NCBI GenBank assembly: GCA_027625915.1
Contig: JANTQA010000048.1
Location: forward strand, 620,001 to 684,000
From: Anaeramoeba flamelloides
Lineage: Eukaryota > Metamonada > Anaeramoebidae
Length of the DNA: 64,000 nucleotides
Direction of reading: 5' to 3'
Shown: in pieces, positions 18,815 through 30,789 of the stretch
Layout: the number at the start of each line of letters is the position of its first letter
Position numbering within the stretch: position 1 is the first letter of the stretch
Program-made: the position numbers and the translations under genes
Notes under the pieces: model-generated
Seen by the model: the letters and a program-made list of their open reading frames with translations, nothing else
Told to the model about the DNA's origin: nothing
Databases searched by the model: none

Positions 18815-21800
18815 TTATTTCATTAAAACATGAATTTTTAAAAGTTTTTTATTTACTTGGCTTGTAATTCCCTCCCCAATCATTCCAGCAAATCTAATTA
18901 AGCATCTAGATCGTTCTTTTAAAACCTTTAAATAATTTTCTTGTCCACGATCAAGAATCACTTGGGGGTTGTTTTTTTTTATATATCGATAAATATGGTA
19001 TAAAGTTGACATTGATGTAATTAAAATGTTTCCCATATTTTTAGTAATTGCCTTGTCCATTTCTTTAAAATGCTCAACATAAGAGTGGACTGTAGATGGA
19101 ACAAATGGTATTAAATTTAAATTTTCGATTTTCTATAAGATACATTAAATAAAATAAAAAAAAAAAAAATTAAGTTAAATTATAAAAGAAAAAAAATTTA
19201 GTTAAATTAAAAAAGAAATAATGAAACCAAGTTAAATTAAAACAAAAAAAAAAAAAAAAAATGAAATAGAAATAAACAAACAAAAAAAATGAAATCACGA
19301 AAAAAAAAAAGAAAAAAAAAATCAAACAGATAAAGCTCTTCCATAATTTTTGTCATTGAAATCGTCAAAAAATTCATTCAGTCCAAGACAAATCTTAAAA
19401 TTGTTAACTTGTTTCGAGTCTTCTATTGTGTTAAATATTCCCATTTCATATTTGTGGTAAATATTTTGAGCCAATTCAATTATTTCAGATTTTTCTTGCT
19501 TTGGTCTTGTAATCGCATTTCCTAATTCTTTATTCAATAATTTAATGACCAATTCATGTTCGCCTGTCAAATCATAAAGTTTTATTGAAACAACAATAAA
19601 GCCGAGTTGTAAACAATCTTGTGAAGTTAATTTAATAATTTCGTAAATTTCTTCAGAAGAAATGATGTCATCAAGTTTGCCAGGCTTTCGATCGCCTTCT
19701 ATTGATTGATTTCCAAATAAAAGAGAAAATTCCTTTGTATTGAGAGCGATTTCTTTGACATAATGATAAAAATTTTGTCGATTTTTAATGAGATTTAGAT
19801 AACACAATGCCTCATCAATATATTCCTGGTAAAATGAGGAAATGTAATGTTTAATTAAATGATCGAAATTTAAAATAGGATTATCATTTTTTTTATCAGT
19901 TAATAAAAAGATAGGATCAAAATCGAGTTTGTTTAATAATTTGGAATTTTTTGATGTTGAGAATTTATATGAAGACGATGATGTTGTTGAAGAATATTTT
20001 GTTGAAATTTTCTTATTATTGGAATCCTCTGGCAATCGTAGTAATCCAAGTTTATTTAAACCAATTGCAAAATGAACAGCTTCTACTAAATAATTTTCAC
20101 ATCCAGCTAAATAAGAAATGGCTAGTTCATATTGTTGACTTAATAATAAAATGCGGAAATATTGAATTTCATTGTTTCTTTTACTAAAATGCTTACTGCC
20201 ATGTTCTAAAATAATTTGCTGGAATTTTTTTAAATTAAAGTTATCCCCAGAATAGTTAATAGATTCTTTTTGATAATTATCATGAAGCATTACCAACTTT
20301 TTGATGATTGATCATTATGACAATAATAAAGTTGTTGTTATTGTTATTGTTGTTGTTATTATTAGTGTTGTTTATTATTATTATTATTATTATTATTGTT
20401 ATTGTTATTATGGTTGTTTTTTTAAATTTAATTCAATAAAAATTAAAGGAATAAAAAAATACAATAATTAGTAAATACAAAAAAAAAATTAATTTATAAA
20501 AATGATTGTAAAAATAATAAAATAAAGGGCAAATAAAAATAAATTCTCTTACATGAAACCACATATAATCTTCAATTGATTGAAGAATAGAGCTATTTGG
20601 TGTGATTTCAAATTTTCCAATAATATTAAATAACATTTGTTTATATGGATCATTTGATTCTCGATCTATTCTTCTATAGTCGTTTAAAGCTTTACTTCTT
20701 GTTTTTTTTGTAAATCTAAAAGAGGGAAATAATAATAATCAAAAAAATAAAAAAAAAAAAAAAAAAAAGGGAATATTTAATTTTTGATAAAATAAAAAAT
20801 ATGTAAAGGAATTTTATTAATAAATGAAACTAAACTAAAATTCAAAATTTTCCACACAGCTAAAACGTTCAAAACAATCACAATAATACAATTTCATTGA
20901 AATTGGAGATTATTTTGATTTTTGAAAAATATGAAAATCATTTTTTCATCTTTTAGTTTTTGTTTTCATTTCATTGTTTGAATTACGTAATTTGTTTCGT
21001 TGGATCAAAATTTTTCTCAATGATTGATATTATGTTAAAGTCAAGTTATTCAAAATACAAGAACTCAAATAAAATTAGTTGGTAGTAACTAACCTTTGAT
21101 CGATCAATATTCCTAATAGAATTTAAACAAATTTACTAATGTATTTTTTTGTTTTGCTCTCTCCAAAATTTTTAACACACCCATGATTTATTTGTATTGA
21201 TAATTATTTATTTTTTGTTTTGGGGGTATTGTAATTTATAAAAAGGTGTTAACATTTCAATTAGTGAATGGTTCTAATTTGGTAAATCTTCGAGAAGTGA
21301 TTAAATAAGTTTTTTTTTTCACAAATCGAATTTTGGTGTGTTAAAAATTTTGAATTGGGGTTTATATTCGTTTTAAATTATTTTTATTATTTAAAGAGAT
21401 AAATTAGATTGGTTAATCTAAAGTAAAATTAAAAATTTTGGACATAATTTAATATTTTTCAAAATACCATTTCAAATAATCTATTGGGATTATTTGTATA
21501 ACTTTTTGTCTTTTTAAAAATTGTTAGAGGAGATTAAAATCGAATCTACAGATAAAGAAAATTATTCATAATTTTCCATTTTTTCAATATTTCTTTTATA
21601 TTTTGGGAATTTCTTATGAGAACAAAAGATTTCGTTTTTAATTTCGGAAGATTGTAGGAAAATTGATTTTGTCGAATAAAAAGGAAAAATTGAAAATCCC
21701 TTAATTAAATACAGCATTGTTTAAAAGATAATTTTTTTTATTGGGAATTGAGAATAACAAAATCTTTGTAACGATCAATTTATAATTTTGGAAACATCAT

Positions 21801-24800
21801 TAAAATCAAAAAAACTTGAGAAACTTATTGGTTTAATTAATTATTATTTATTTTTATTTTTTTACTGAATTTGTATGATTTATTTTATAAGTGTTAGAAC
21901 TTAAGCATACTAAACAAGATTTAATATTAAGTGTCTTTGTAAATAAGTAGAAATGAGTTTCAGTCTTTTTTTTTTTTTTTTTTTTTTTGGGAGGGAGGAA
22001 TTTGATTTTATTGTGTAATGATTATTCAACAAGTATTTAGATCTAGTTAAAAGCTATTTCCAAAAAAGTGGGGCAAATATATTTTAAAATATATCTTATT
22101 AAACTCATTCTTCAAAAAAGTATTTAATATATACAAAATCATTAACTAACATTTATCGATTCTTGGTAATAATTCAATTTGTTTGTTAGTATTATATTAC
22201 ATAAAAAAAAAGATGTTAAATTTTCTGCTCTCGATTTTATCTGATATTTTTTAGGCGTGAAAATTGGTTGTTTATTATTTTCTTTTTGATCGAAAAAATC
22301 ATTTTCATAATGTTGTTAAATCGCGACAAATTCTCAAATAGAATTGAAAACATATAAATACATTTGATTGTTTAAAAAATCATTTGTACCCTTTCCATAT
22401 TTCCAGTTTTTTATTGAAATTGTTCTACATTGTTTTCTCCAAAAATAATGCTATTTTTTTTTTTTTCATTTTTTGGAAATATTTCAACGAAAATATTTTG
22501 AAAGAAAATACCAGTGTCATTGATTCAATCAGTATTAATATTAAACTTAATTTGGTATTGTAAATTTACGAATACCTCACTAACAAAGATGATTTTTTAT
22601 GAAATGTAATAAAAAAATTCTCCACTTTTTTTGAAATACCTTCTAAGAAAACACATAAAGTAAATTAAGTATTTTTTAAATTTTAATTGTTAATTTTGAA
22701 TTGAAATTTTATAAAATATTGAATAAAATTCCAATGATACTTTATTAATTTCAAATGTTTACTCACTTTTTTTTGGAATTTTTACTGTTTAAAAAGTAAA
22801 ATCATTTCTATTATTTATTTGAATATTTTTTATAACATAAATATTAATCATTTCACCGAGTTAAAAATAACATAAAGATTAAAAGTATCAATAGAATTTA
22901 AGAGTATTTCTCAATTTTTTAAATATTTTCAAACAAATAAAACCAATTGAAAATAATAATATATATAGATATATAAAAAAAAAAAATTATTCAAAACTTA
23001 CTTGCTCCCACCATCTTCTAATCTTAATTTTAAATAAAAGGCACAATTTGCTGCATCTTTACATTGTGATGCACTTTTTGATGTTAACAATTCTAAAGCT
23101 GATTCTGGATCTCCGCATCTAATAGAAAAATATACTAATGGCCAAATAGGGAATCCTGAAATCATATCTTCAAATTCTTCTGGCCAATCATTTCTTGAAC
23201 TTTGATATACCAAGTTAATATAACCACTAACAAGAGATAACGTACCGGGAACACCACCTATTAAAATATAATCAAAGAAAAAAAATTTTTTTTTTAGTTA
23301 ATTATTTGATTAAGGAATTAGTAAGCACTTTAATTTTCAATAATATAGTGATTATAATCCTACACTAAAATACAACTTTTTTAATTTTGAAAATTCATTA
23401 GAGGTTTTGAAGGTAACATGGGTTATCACGATATTAGCAATAAATTCGTGTGTTGATAAAATTTCATTGTGATTAATCCCACTTTATCGTGACAAAATCA
23501 TAAAATCGCGATTATCCACATTAAATCGAAATAAATAATAATTGCAATAAAGAAAATTATTTTTTTTGAATTCAGAATAAAAATGTCTTGACTTTTACAA
23601 AGTCCTGAGACTTTACCAACGCTTCCCCTCTTTAAAAATGTTAAAAAGTGTTTGCAATGGTTGTGAATTATCTTCAAGTGTTTGAAAGTTTTGAAAGACA
23701 TAGATCTTTTATCAACAGAATGAGATTTTTTGTAGTGGAAAAAATTTTTCTTTTCATTTTTTTACAAAAAATAAAATCTCAAATGAATAGAACGAGAAAA
23801 CAAAAAATCACCCATTTCAAAAAAAGTTACTGGAATATAAAACAGATGTGTTTTTTTAAAATGGGTATATTGTCTTTATTAGTTAAATAATCAAAAAGAA
23901 TAGTAGAAGAATTTTCTTTCTTAATTAGTGATCAATCAATCAAAAAAATGTCGAACTCTTAGCAATGTTTTCTTTCCAATACAAAGATATGAAAAGAAGT
24001 AGAAGAAAAATAAGTTAAAAAAAAAATATTCATAATTGGTGATAATGTGGCTAGGTTACAATGAACACTTTTGAATAGTTATACATCTCACTTTTCAACT
24101 TTCAGAGAATATTGAAAATGTTTTCACCCAAGGTTCGTTACTATAAAGAAAGCACGAAGCTTTGGTAGTCTGATAAACATTTTTATTCATCAATAATTTA
24201 TAACACCACAATTGACTGAGAAATTATTTATTTCTCTTTAGTTATTATTGTTGTTGATCTAAAAGGATCGATCGATCCGTCAACCAAATCAAAATAAAAC
24301 ACAATAAAAATTCTTGATCTGATCCTTGATTGAATCAAGTTTCTTTTTTGTTATTTTTCTAAAGAATAACTTTTTATCGCATAATCTATTTTTTGATCAA
24401 AAAAAATTATAAAAATATTACTGAATTATCCTAAATTCATCGACTATTGAATTACGATAGATTTTTTATCACGATTTTTAAACAATTATCACGATTTTTA
24501 GACAATTATCGAGATTTTAGAGAATATCGCGATTATCTGAAATATCGCGATTGGTATTCAATATTGCAATTTTATGTAATATCATGATTTTCTAATATTA
24601 GTCGCGTTTTTTTAAACTTTATTGCGAATTGAAAAAGATATCGTTAAATCTATGAAAGAATAAAAATGTTTGGGTTTGTTTGTTTTTTTGATTTTTGAAG
24701 AATTATTTTTGATTTTCAAATTTCTGTTTAATCATCAAACATTTTTATTCTTTTATTAAATCATATTCGTAGTGATCCAAAAAATAAGAAATATATTTAC

Positions 24801-26195
24801 AAGTATTCATTCCCCCTTCTGTGTGCATACCCAAAAAGTATTGAAGTTAATGAAAAATTACTAATTTATTAAAAAAACTTTTACAAATTAAGATATCTAT
24901 TTTTAAACATGCGTGGTTCCTCAAATTGTGAATAAAAATTTTCATTTACTTTTTTAGAAATGATTTTTGATTTTTTTTTATTTGTAAATTCTTCTATATT
25001 TTATTCTTTAAGTCGTTTAATCTAGACAGTATATATTAAGTTATGTAATTATTTTTAAAAATTAGATGAAAGGTAAATTGTTTTCAAAATACACCACTTT
25101 TTCCTAAAGTGAAAATTTTGAATCTAAAAAAATAAAAAGAATAAAAAAAAAAAATAATAATAAAAAAAATAGAGATTAGATTTACCTATTTTAGCTTTTC
25201 TTGGGTTTTGACGAACTTTATTTTTGATATATTCTTTAAATTGCAATTCTAAAAAGGACTTTGAAGCAGAAATTAAAAGATTAGAAAAGGAAGGTACGGC
25301 ATTGATATACATTTGGTGATTATTCGAAAAGGAGCACTCCTTTGAGAAATAGCGTATGAGTGTCCATAAATCGATAAACTGTATTTTATCTGTCAAGTAA
25401 GAATTTTCATTTACAACATTCAACATATGCTTTGCAACATACCTTAGCATACTTATTAGATCTGAGGAGGTTTCTTTTTTATTTTTAAGCATGATCATTT
25501 TAATTACTTTTGAATATAAGAGCATCTTTTCACTAACAAAGCCCTTTCTTGTTCCCAAGTTTGGTGAAGTGGTTCTGAAAAACTGATTTTTTTGTACTTG
25601 GTTAATATCCTGATCAAAGTCTGTGCTTGTACGATCGACAAATGGTTGTTGAATTTTGGATGTGTATTTTTGTGAAAATTCATCCAAATGTGTGAAATCC
25701 ATTTTTGCTTCGAGCATTAATTGCTTAGTTTGTTCCCATCCTGAAAGCAAACAATTCTTTGTAAATTCTGTGAATTCGTTCGTTGTTTGATCTTTGATTT
25801 TGCTGATCGAAGACAAAACTAAAGACTGGTAATTTAAAGACAACTGCGATGAGATGTCTAAAGTTTCAACTTCGTCATAGCGAATTGTCGTAATCTTTTT
25901 TAAATTATGTAATCTTCGTGCTAATTGTTCAGAATTAAAACCTGTCCTTGCTAAAAGTGATTTCCCTTTATTTATTACTTCACCTTTTAGGTTACAATAA
26001 AAAAGAATTCAAACAAAAGAAAAAATAAAAAAAAAAAAAAAAAAGAGCAACAAAACAATTTTTTTTTCAAAAATTAATAAACAACGGATCATTTTTCTTT
26101 TTGCAAAACAAAAAAGAATAAGAAAAGTTTCTTTTTTCAAAAGAGTCTTCAAACAACTTTGATTTGTTTTTGTCTTGGCGAAACTTGTAGAAAAA

Positions 26196-26247
<52 letters not shown>

Positions 26248-26427
26248 GAAACAACAAAAAGAAGAAATAAAGGTAAAAGTACTTGTGTCTATTGATTGGT
26301 TAGATTTTGAAACTAAATTTTGTGATTGTTGTGAAATTTGCTGAAGATCACGTCTAATAAAAGAAATAGAAGGATCTTCTTGTACTTTGTCGTTTAGTCT
26401 TTGTGCTTTGAGAAGAAGTTCATCCAT
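18815..26427 (-). CDS. NUP93: Nucleoporin Nup93/Nic96
   Basis: Six minus-strand exons (26427-26283, 25983-25186, 23257-23002, 20715-20553, 20296-19328, 19132-18815) join in frame into 882 residues; human Nup93 and yeast Nic96 are 819 and 839. This is the linker scaffold nucleoporin of the inner ring of the nuclear pore. Family blocks: an N-terminal coiled-coil start (MDELLLKAQRLNDKV...RRDLQQI); SLLARTGFNSEQLARRL; KVRQNPRKAKIGGVPGTLSLVSGYI across the exon 2-3 junction; PIWPLVYFSIRCGDPESAL; NDPYKQMLFNIIGKFE and EDYMWFH; IQYFRILLLSQQYELAISYL; EGDRKPGKLDD; and the C-terminal CLIRFAGMIGEGI...NKKLLKIHVLM. Mostly alpha-solenoid, no transmembrane segment. The exon 5 donor (GTTTGA) is weak, but the phase and family alignment fit. 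Stop overlaps AATAAA. Confidence 0.92.
19133..20295. repeat. Low-complexity tracts in and beside introns 5 and 4 of NUP93
   Basis: Intron 5 (19327-19133) is almost pure A/AAAT-type sequence on the plus strand. Just beyond the exon, intron 4 (20552-20297) carries a TTG/TTA trinucleotide tract at about 20330-20412. Exon 5 itself includes a Ser-rich run (STTSSSSYKFSTS) in an otherwise conserved solenoid region. Confidence 0.55.
21175..21351. mobile_element. Small inverted-repeat element, family D
   Basis: This 177-bp element has perfect inverted ends, AAAATTTTTAACACACC and GGTGTGTTAAAAATTTT. Its interior (GTTAACATTTCAATTAGTGAATGG) is recognisably similar to a stretch at about 40820-41028, and a fragment near 58395 carries the inverse. 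It is non-coding and inside NUP93 intron 3. Confidence 0.65.
22051..22642 (+). mobile_element. Non-autonomous inverted-repeat element, family A, copy 2
   Basis: This 592-bp element starts AAGCTATTTCCAAAAAAGTG and ends with the inverse of AAGGTATTTC. It aligns over most of its length with 3682-4262 (opposite orientation) and 44662-45261; shared interior marks include ATCGATTCTTGGTAATAATT-like text and CTCGATTTTATCTGATATTT. It sits within NUP93 intron 3, about 360 bp from exon 3. Confidence 0.82.
23586..23700. repeat. Dispersed ~110-bp repeat, copy 2
   Basis: It aligns with 6036-6150 upstream of the N-recognin gene, with blocks GACTTTTACAAAGT, CCTCTTTAAAAATGTT, AAAGTGTTTG and GTGTTTGAAAGTTTTGA. 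Function and family are unknown. Confidence 0.5.
24466..24606. repeat. ~19-bp tandem repeat with ATCGCGAT core
   Basis: About eight degenerate units of 17-20 bp: TTATCACGATTTTTAAACAA, TTATCACGATTTTTAGACAA, TTATCGAGATTTTAGAGA, ATATCGCGATTATCTGAA, ATATCGCGATTGGTATTCAA, TATTGCAATTTTATGTAA, TATCATGATTTTCTA. Each contains a palindromic core related to ATCGCGAT. Related single units occur about 1 kb away (TATCACGATATTAGC near 23418, TCGCGATTATCC near 23507). Confidence 0.68.
25984..26282 (-). other. Intron 1 of NUP93 with a ~48-bp poly-T/A tract
   Basis: Donor GTACTT and acceptor AAAAG bound 299 bp. It includes an uninterrupted T run (plus strand) at about 26200-26244. Splicing joins SIDT to SEVINKGKSLLARTG and preserves frame. 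The open frames that cross this tract on both strands are artefacts. Confidence 0.75.
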
Positions 26428-26828
26428 TGCAATTAGAAAAAAAAAAGAGAGAAAATGATGAAAAAATATTTGAATTTTAAACTCAAAGGTTACTATTCAA
26501 AAAGTAAGGAGAGAGAATAATAATATTTATATGATTTTTATTGTTTCTTAATCAAGTTCATGAATTAAACTATTGTTATTTCTTTTTCAATATAGTATTA
26601 AATCCAAACAGATGTAAAAAACAATATCGAAATTTTTACAAACTTTTTTTAATAAATGAGACATTTTTCCAAAATATATTATATATTTGAGGTGTGTATC
26701 TAAGGTAAAGAATACTTGCCAATAAGCTCCTTGTTTTTTGGATGAATATCAATCTGATTTAATAAATCAATATAAAAATTTGACTTTTTTTTTATTTTGA
26801 AGAAAGGAAATTAATTTCCTCTTACCAA

Positions 26829-26938
26829 GGTTAGGTTTTTTTTATCTTAAGAAATGAAAAAAAAATTAAATAAATTTTCCTTTTATTTCTGAAATTAAAA
26901 AAAACCTATACACTCTAAAGAAAAACTAGGCACTTGAC
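26829..26938. repeat. Hairpin unit, array 2
   Basis: One palindrome pairs GTTAGGTTTTTTTTATCTTA with the inverse arm ending AAAAAAAACCTA (about 26830-26910). It is followed by AAAACTAGGCACTTGACGAC, the same spacer that ends array 3 at about 36690-36711. It lies inside the composite element 26605-27725. Confidence 0.68.
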
Positions 26939-27079
26939 GACATGAATGTTTATTGATATTATTATCATATCAAATGATTACTAATTATTCTGTATCCTAC
27001 CATCGAGAACAATTTATAATTATGTTTTGTCTAAAATTATTTAGGTCTGCATTTACTAATTTTCTATTTTACAATTGAT

Positions 27080-27450
27080 ATTTTCATCTTTTTTTAAAAA
27101 TAGTAATTGTCTGAAATGTTTTCAAAGAATAGAATTTCTAATTTATTTTTGAGTTTATATCTTTTTTTATGAATTTATGTTCTGAATTGGTCAATTTTAG
27201 TTTCAGTTTGATAAATTATTCTAGCAGAGTACGAATCAATTCTAAAAATTTTGTTACTTTTTTATTTATCCAAACATCAATTATGTTGAAATCTTTTTGG
27301 GTTAGGTTAAAAATTACATTCACTTGAAATAATTGGCCAATGGATATTGATTTGAACATTTGTAATTTTACTCCATTCGCGAGTTTTTTGGCTCATTTTT
27401 TTTTTATTTTTTGAAACTTATTTTTTACTTTTTCAAAATCTTCAAAGCAA
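27080..27450 (-). mobile_element. Decayed LINE fragment (copy E)
   Basis: It aligns with copy A at about 8590-8890 (shared: ATTTTGTTACTTTTTTATT, TTGAAATCTTNTTNGGTNA, AATTTTNCTCCATT-like blocks), the post-RT region of the LINE. It is minus-strand, without any surviving frame, and clearly older than the other copies. Confidence 0.6.
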
Positions 27451-28329
27451 ATATTTTTCTTTTTCAAACTAGAAAAAAATTGTATTTTAAATAAAAATTT
27501 GAATGTTGATAAAAAAATCTTTGAAAATTGTAAAAAAAAAAACCCAAATATTGATATTCTTTTATTAAAACAGATTTATATTCATCCAAAAAATAAGAAA
27601 TATATTAAAAAGTATTCTTTACCTTAGGTACACACCTCATAAATATAATATATTTTGGAAAAATGTCTCATTTATTAAAAAAAGTTAAAATAATTATTAT
27701 ATTGATTTTTACATTGGTACAATTTTAAAACAAGACTTGTAAACATAAAAAGATTAACAAAATTTACAAAATTAGAAAAAATGATGTTGATCAAAATATT
27801 CAAAAATTCATTTTGATAAGAATATTGTTTTAAACTCTAATATAATTGGTACCTATTATATTATATAATGAATCAACATTTTGAATATATATTTTATTGA
27901 GAAAATTTGAATTATTTTTTGATCATTTTATAAAATATTATTTTAAATTCTTTTGTGAAGGGAAAATCTTTCGTGGTAATAAGGAAACCCGGAGAAATAT
28001 TTAAAAATGTTTTTTTTTGTGAGATTCTGTACTTATTTCGTTTGTATAAGCGATATTCCAAAAATTCCATTATACTATTTTTTAAATAAAACCAGAAAAG
28101 TTGTGAAACAAGTGTGAAACATTAAAAGTACTCTTTTTTATTAAAAAGTTTAGAGATTAATTGATCAAACGAATAAGTAAAAACAACAATTAAATAAGCA
28201 ATTGGTTTCTTAAAGGTTCATTATAAAATAATTTTCTAAAAAATGATCATTTATAAAAATTTCCCGAAAATCAAAGGAAAATTCAATAAATTTGTACCAT
28301 TTATAAGCCACCCTAATCAATCAGAAAAA

Positions 28330-30450
28330 AAAAATATTTTTATCTCTTGTCTAACCCAAATTTAATTCATCGAATCAAAAAAATAAATAAAGTAGCTTGG
28401 AATAAATTTCTTAATGAAATAAATTTAGAATTTAATCAAAAAAAGAACTTTTGGAAAAAAATAAAATTAATAAGGTCTAAAAAAAATGAAAATGATTTTA
28501 AACAATAAAAATATGATTGAAGAGTATTTTGGTCATATTTAAAAAAAAATTCAATTGAACCAAATCAAAAAATTTTTAGATTATATAAAAAAATCTTAAA
28601 ATAAATAATTTAAAAGAGTCAAAAATTTATATTTATTTTCCAATGGAAAAAAATTAAAAAATACTATTAAAAAATTTAAAAAAACAAATCAGTGAAAGGA
28701 TTTCAAAAAAATCGAGAATTTAAAATTTAACATCGATGGAGAAAATTTAATAGATATTGAACCAATTGAGAACAAAAATTATAAAAAATTTCTAATTACA
28801 ATACAAAATATATTTAATAATTGGTTATTGAACCCTAATGATAAAAACTATTGAATATATCAAAAAAAGATCAATTTTGTTTATTCATAAAAAGGGAAAT
28901 GAAGGAGTCGCTTTAAACTATCGACCTATTTCAATTAATCAAAGTCTACCAAGATTATTTCTTAAAATGCTATATAAACTTATTGAGCCTTGTTGGGAAT
29001 TTATTCATAAAGCGCAGTTTGGCTTTCGAAAAAAATTTGATACTCGTGTTGCGGTATTAAACTTTTTAAATATTTACAATCAGATAAAAACAAATAATGA
29101 AAATAAAAATGATAAAACTCATATTATAATGATTGATATAGCAAAATGCTTTGACTCAATCAGTTTTAAAATAATTAGGAAAACAATAAAAAAGTTTATT
29201 TTAAATAAAATTATTCAAAAATTTTTAGTAAAATATTATCAAGGAAAAGGACTCGGTATATTCCAAGGGGATCCCTTATCACCGATTATATTTGCTCTTA
29301 TTTCACATTTTCTATTATTAAAAATAATACCATTAACAAATCATTGTCAAATGTTTGCAGATGATTTAATTTTAATCATAAAAGGGAATATGAATCAAAT
29401 AAATGAAAAATTAAATGCTATATATCAAGTAATTGTCCAATTTGGATTAAAACCTAATGAAGACAAAACATAAATTACTCAAGATTTATCAAAAATTAAA
29501 TATTTGGGAATTTATTTGGAAAAAAATTTCACATTTAGTCTATAACCTAAAAAAAGGCAAAAGAAACTTATAATAGTTCTAAACAATTATTCAATAATAA
29601 TTTATTAACAAATAATTTAAAAAATAAGATTATTTAAATCTTTTATATTAAGTCAATTAACATATGGATTAGAAATATATAATTATAAAATAGCAACCCT
29701 AAACTATTTAAACTCTTGGATTAATACATGTATTACTGAAATCTGCAAAATAAACAGAAACACACCAATTCTTATTTATAAAACAGAATTTAAATTCGAA
29801 AATTTGGTAATATCAATCAATAAAAAAGAAATTCAAATTCAAAAAATAAATTAAAAGAATTATCTCTACCCTATCTGGAAAAATTAATAAAATTTAATCA
29901 TAGAATAAACAATAAAATTAACTGGAAGTCGGAGAGTTTAAACCTTCTTAAAAAGGAAATTTATAATTATAATTATAATGAGTTGTTGAATTCTACCAGT
30001 TGGAAGGTACAAAAAATATTTCGCAATAATTAAAAACCAAAAAAATTTATTTATTAATCAAAGATATTTAAGTTATCCATCAAGTTCAACAATTCTAAAA
30101 TTCAGAACATTTACCAACTGCTTAAATAGATATTATTATGTAATAAATAAAAATTCAAATAAATTTTGTCCTTTATGTTTAAAATATGAACATAAGGAAA
30201 TAATAGAAAATATTGATCACTTTTTATGGGTATGTCCTTCCTATGAAAAAGATAGATTAATTTTTCTGAAAAAGTTAAAAGAATTAAATTTTAATGAAAT
30301 AATTTTAAATTATGATAGCTTAAAATTATTTTCGTTAATTAATAATCGTGAAATCTATGATTTTACGCTTAAATTTCTGAAAGGGAATTTAAGTAAAAGG
30401 GCACTTAGAGTGTAATCTACACTTCCTCCTCAATAAAAAAAAAAAAAAAA
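28330..30450 (+). mobile_element. LINE retrotransposon, longest copy (copy D)
   Basis: This ~2.1-kb plus-strand copy is 5'-truncated or decayed. An upstream linker shows WNKFLNEI...FWKKIK. RT frame 28838-29473: HKKGNEGVALNYRPISI, AQFGFRKKFDTR, MIDIAKCFDSI (motif A), GIFQGDPLSPIIF (motif B), QMFADDLILI (motif C, FADD) and GLKPNEDKT. A C-terminal CPLCLKYEHKEIIENIDHFLWVCPSY zinc-binding domain lies near 30168-30245. The 3' end is TCTACACTTCCTCC plus an A-run (about 30433-30452). No endonuclease domain is seen. The frame is broken after the RT, so it is not active. The motif set suggests an I/Jockey-like LINE; the clade is not certain. Confidence 0.9.
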
Positions 30451-30594
30451 AAATATTTTTCATAAAAAAAGAAAAAATTACGAAATAATTTGAACAAATT
30501 CCATTCATATCCTTAAAATTTCCTAAGAATATCAATGAATTTACTTTCAAAATTTAAATGAACTTAGTATACTATTTAATTCTTGAATTAAATA

Positions 30595-30789
30595 CAATCG
30601 GTTTCACTTTTAAGGCACAAAAATTGAACGAAATTTACTTAACAAAAAAAATTCCAAATTTAGGCACAAAATTCATATCCTAGTAAAATAATATGTAAAA
30701 ATGAAATTCTAAAAAATGTGCTTTAATTTGAGATTTTTTTGTGTCTTAAATTTCTTTCAAAGTTTGTGTCTTAAAAGTGGAACTGACTG
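30595..30789. mobile_element. TA-flanked small element with CAGTCAGTTCCACTTTTAAG ends
   Basis: This 195-bp element is flanked by TA on both sides. The left end is CAATCGGTTTCACTTTTAAG and the reverse-complemented right end is CAGTCAGTTCCACTTTTAAG, both followed by (G/A)CACAAA. A related end fragment is near 3040-3060. TA duplication and CAGT-like ends fit a Tc1/mariner-derived MITE. Confidence 0.72.

Larger units (their letters stand above)
20716..23001 (-). other. 2.3-kb intron 3 of NUP93 with two inverted-repeat elements
   Basis: Donor GTAAGT and acceptor TTTTAG bound 2,286 bp. It contains the family A element at 22051-22642, a small terminal-repeat element at 21175-21351, and a poly-T tract at about 21968-21987. 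Nothing coding is seen in the rest. Confidence 0.75.
23258..25185 (-). other. 1.9-kb intron 2 of NUP93
   Basis: Donor GTAAAT and acceptor AATAG bound 1,928 bp. Contents: TATCGCGATT-type sequence at about 23415-23520, a dispersed repeat at 23586-23700, a tandem repeat at 24466-24606, and a partial copy (about 24650-24895) of the end of the composite element at 26605-27725. The open frame at 23648-23890 is not supported as a gene. Confidence 0.65.
26605..27725. mobile_element. Composite inverted-repeat element with ~170-bp ends
   Basis: The ends at about 26605-26785 and 27550-27725 are inverted copies, with shared blocks TTTAATAAATGAGACATTTT, GAGGTGTGTATCTAAGGTAA and TTTTTTGGATGAATAT. The interior holds one hairpin unit (26829-26938) and a decayed minus-strand LINE piece (about 27080-27450). 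A third, partial copy of the end sequence lies in NUP93 intron 2 (about 24775-24895), which shows the ends belong to a repeat family. Confidence 0.7.

Noticed and set aside
26149-26427. Read-through of NUP93 exon 1 into poly-Lys and the opposing poly-Phe frame
   Set aside because: The true exon ends at a GT donor at 26283; the rest is the intronic T/A run.
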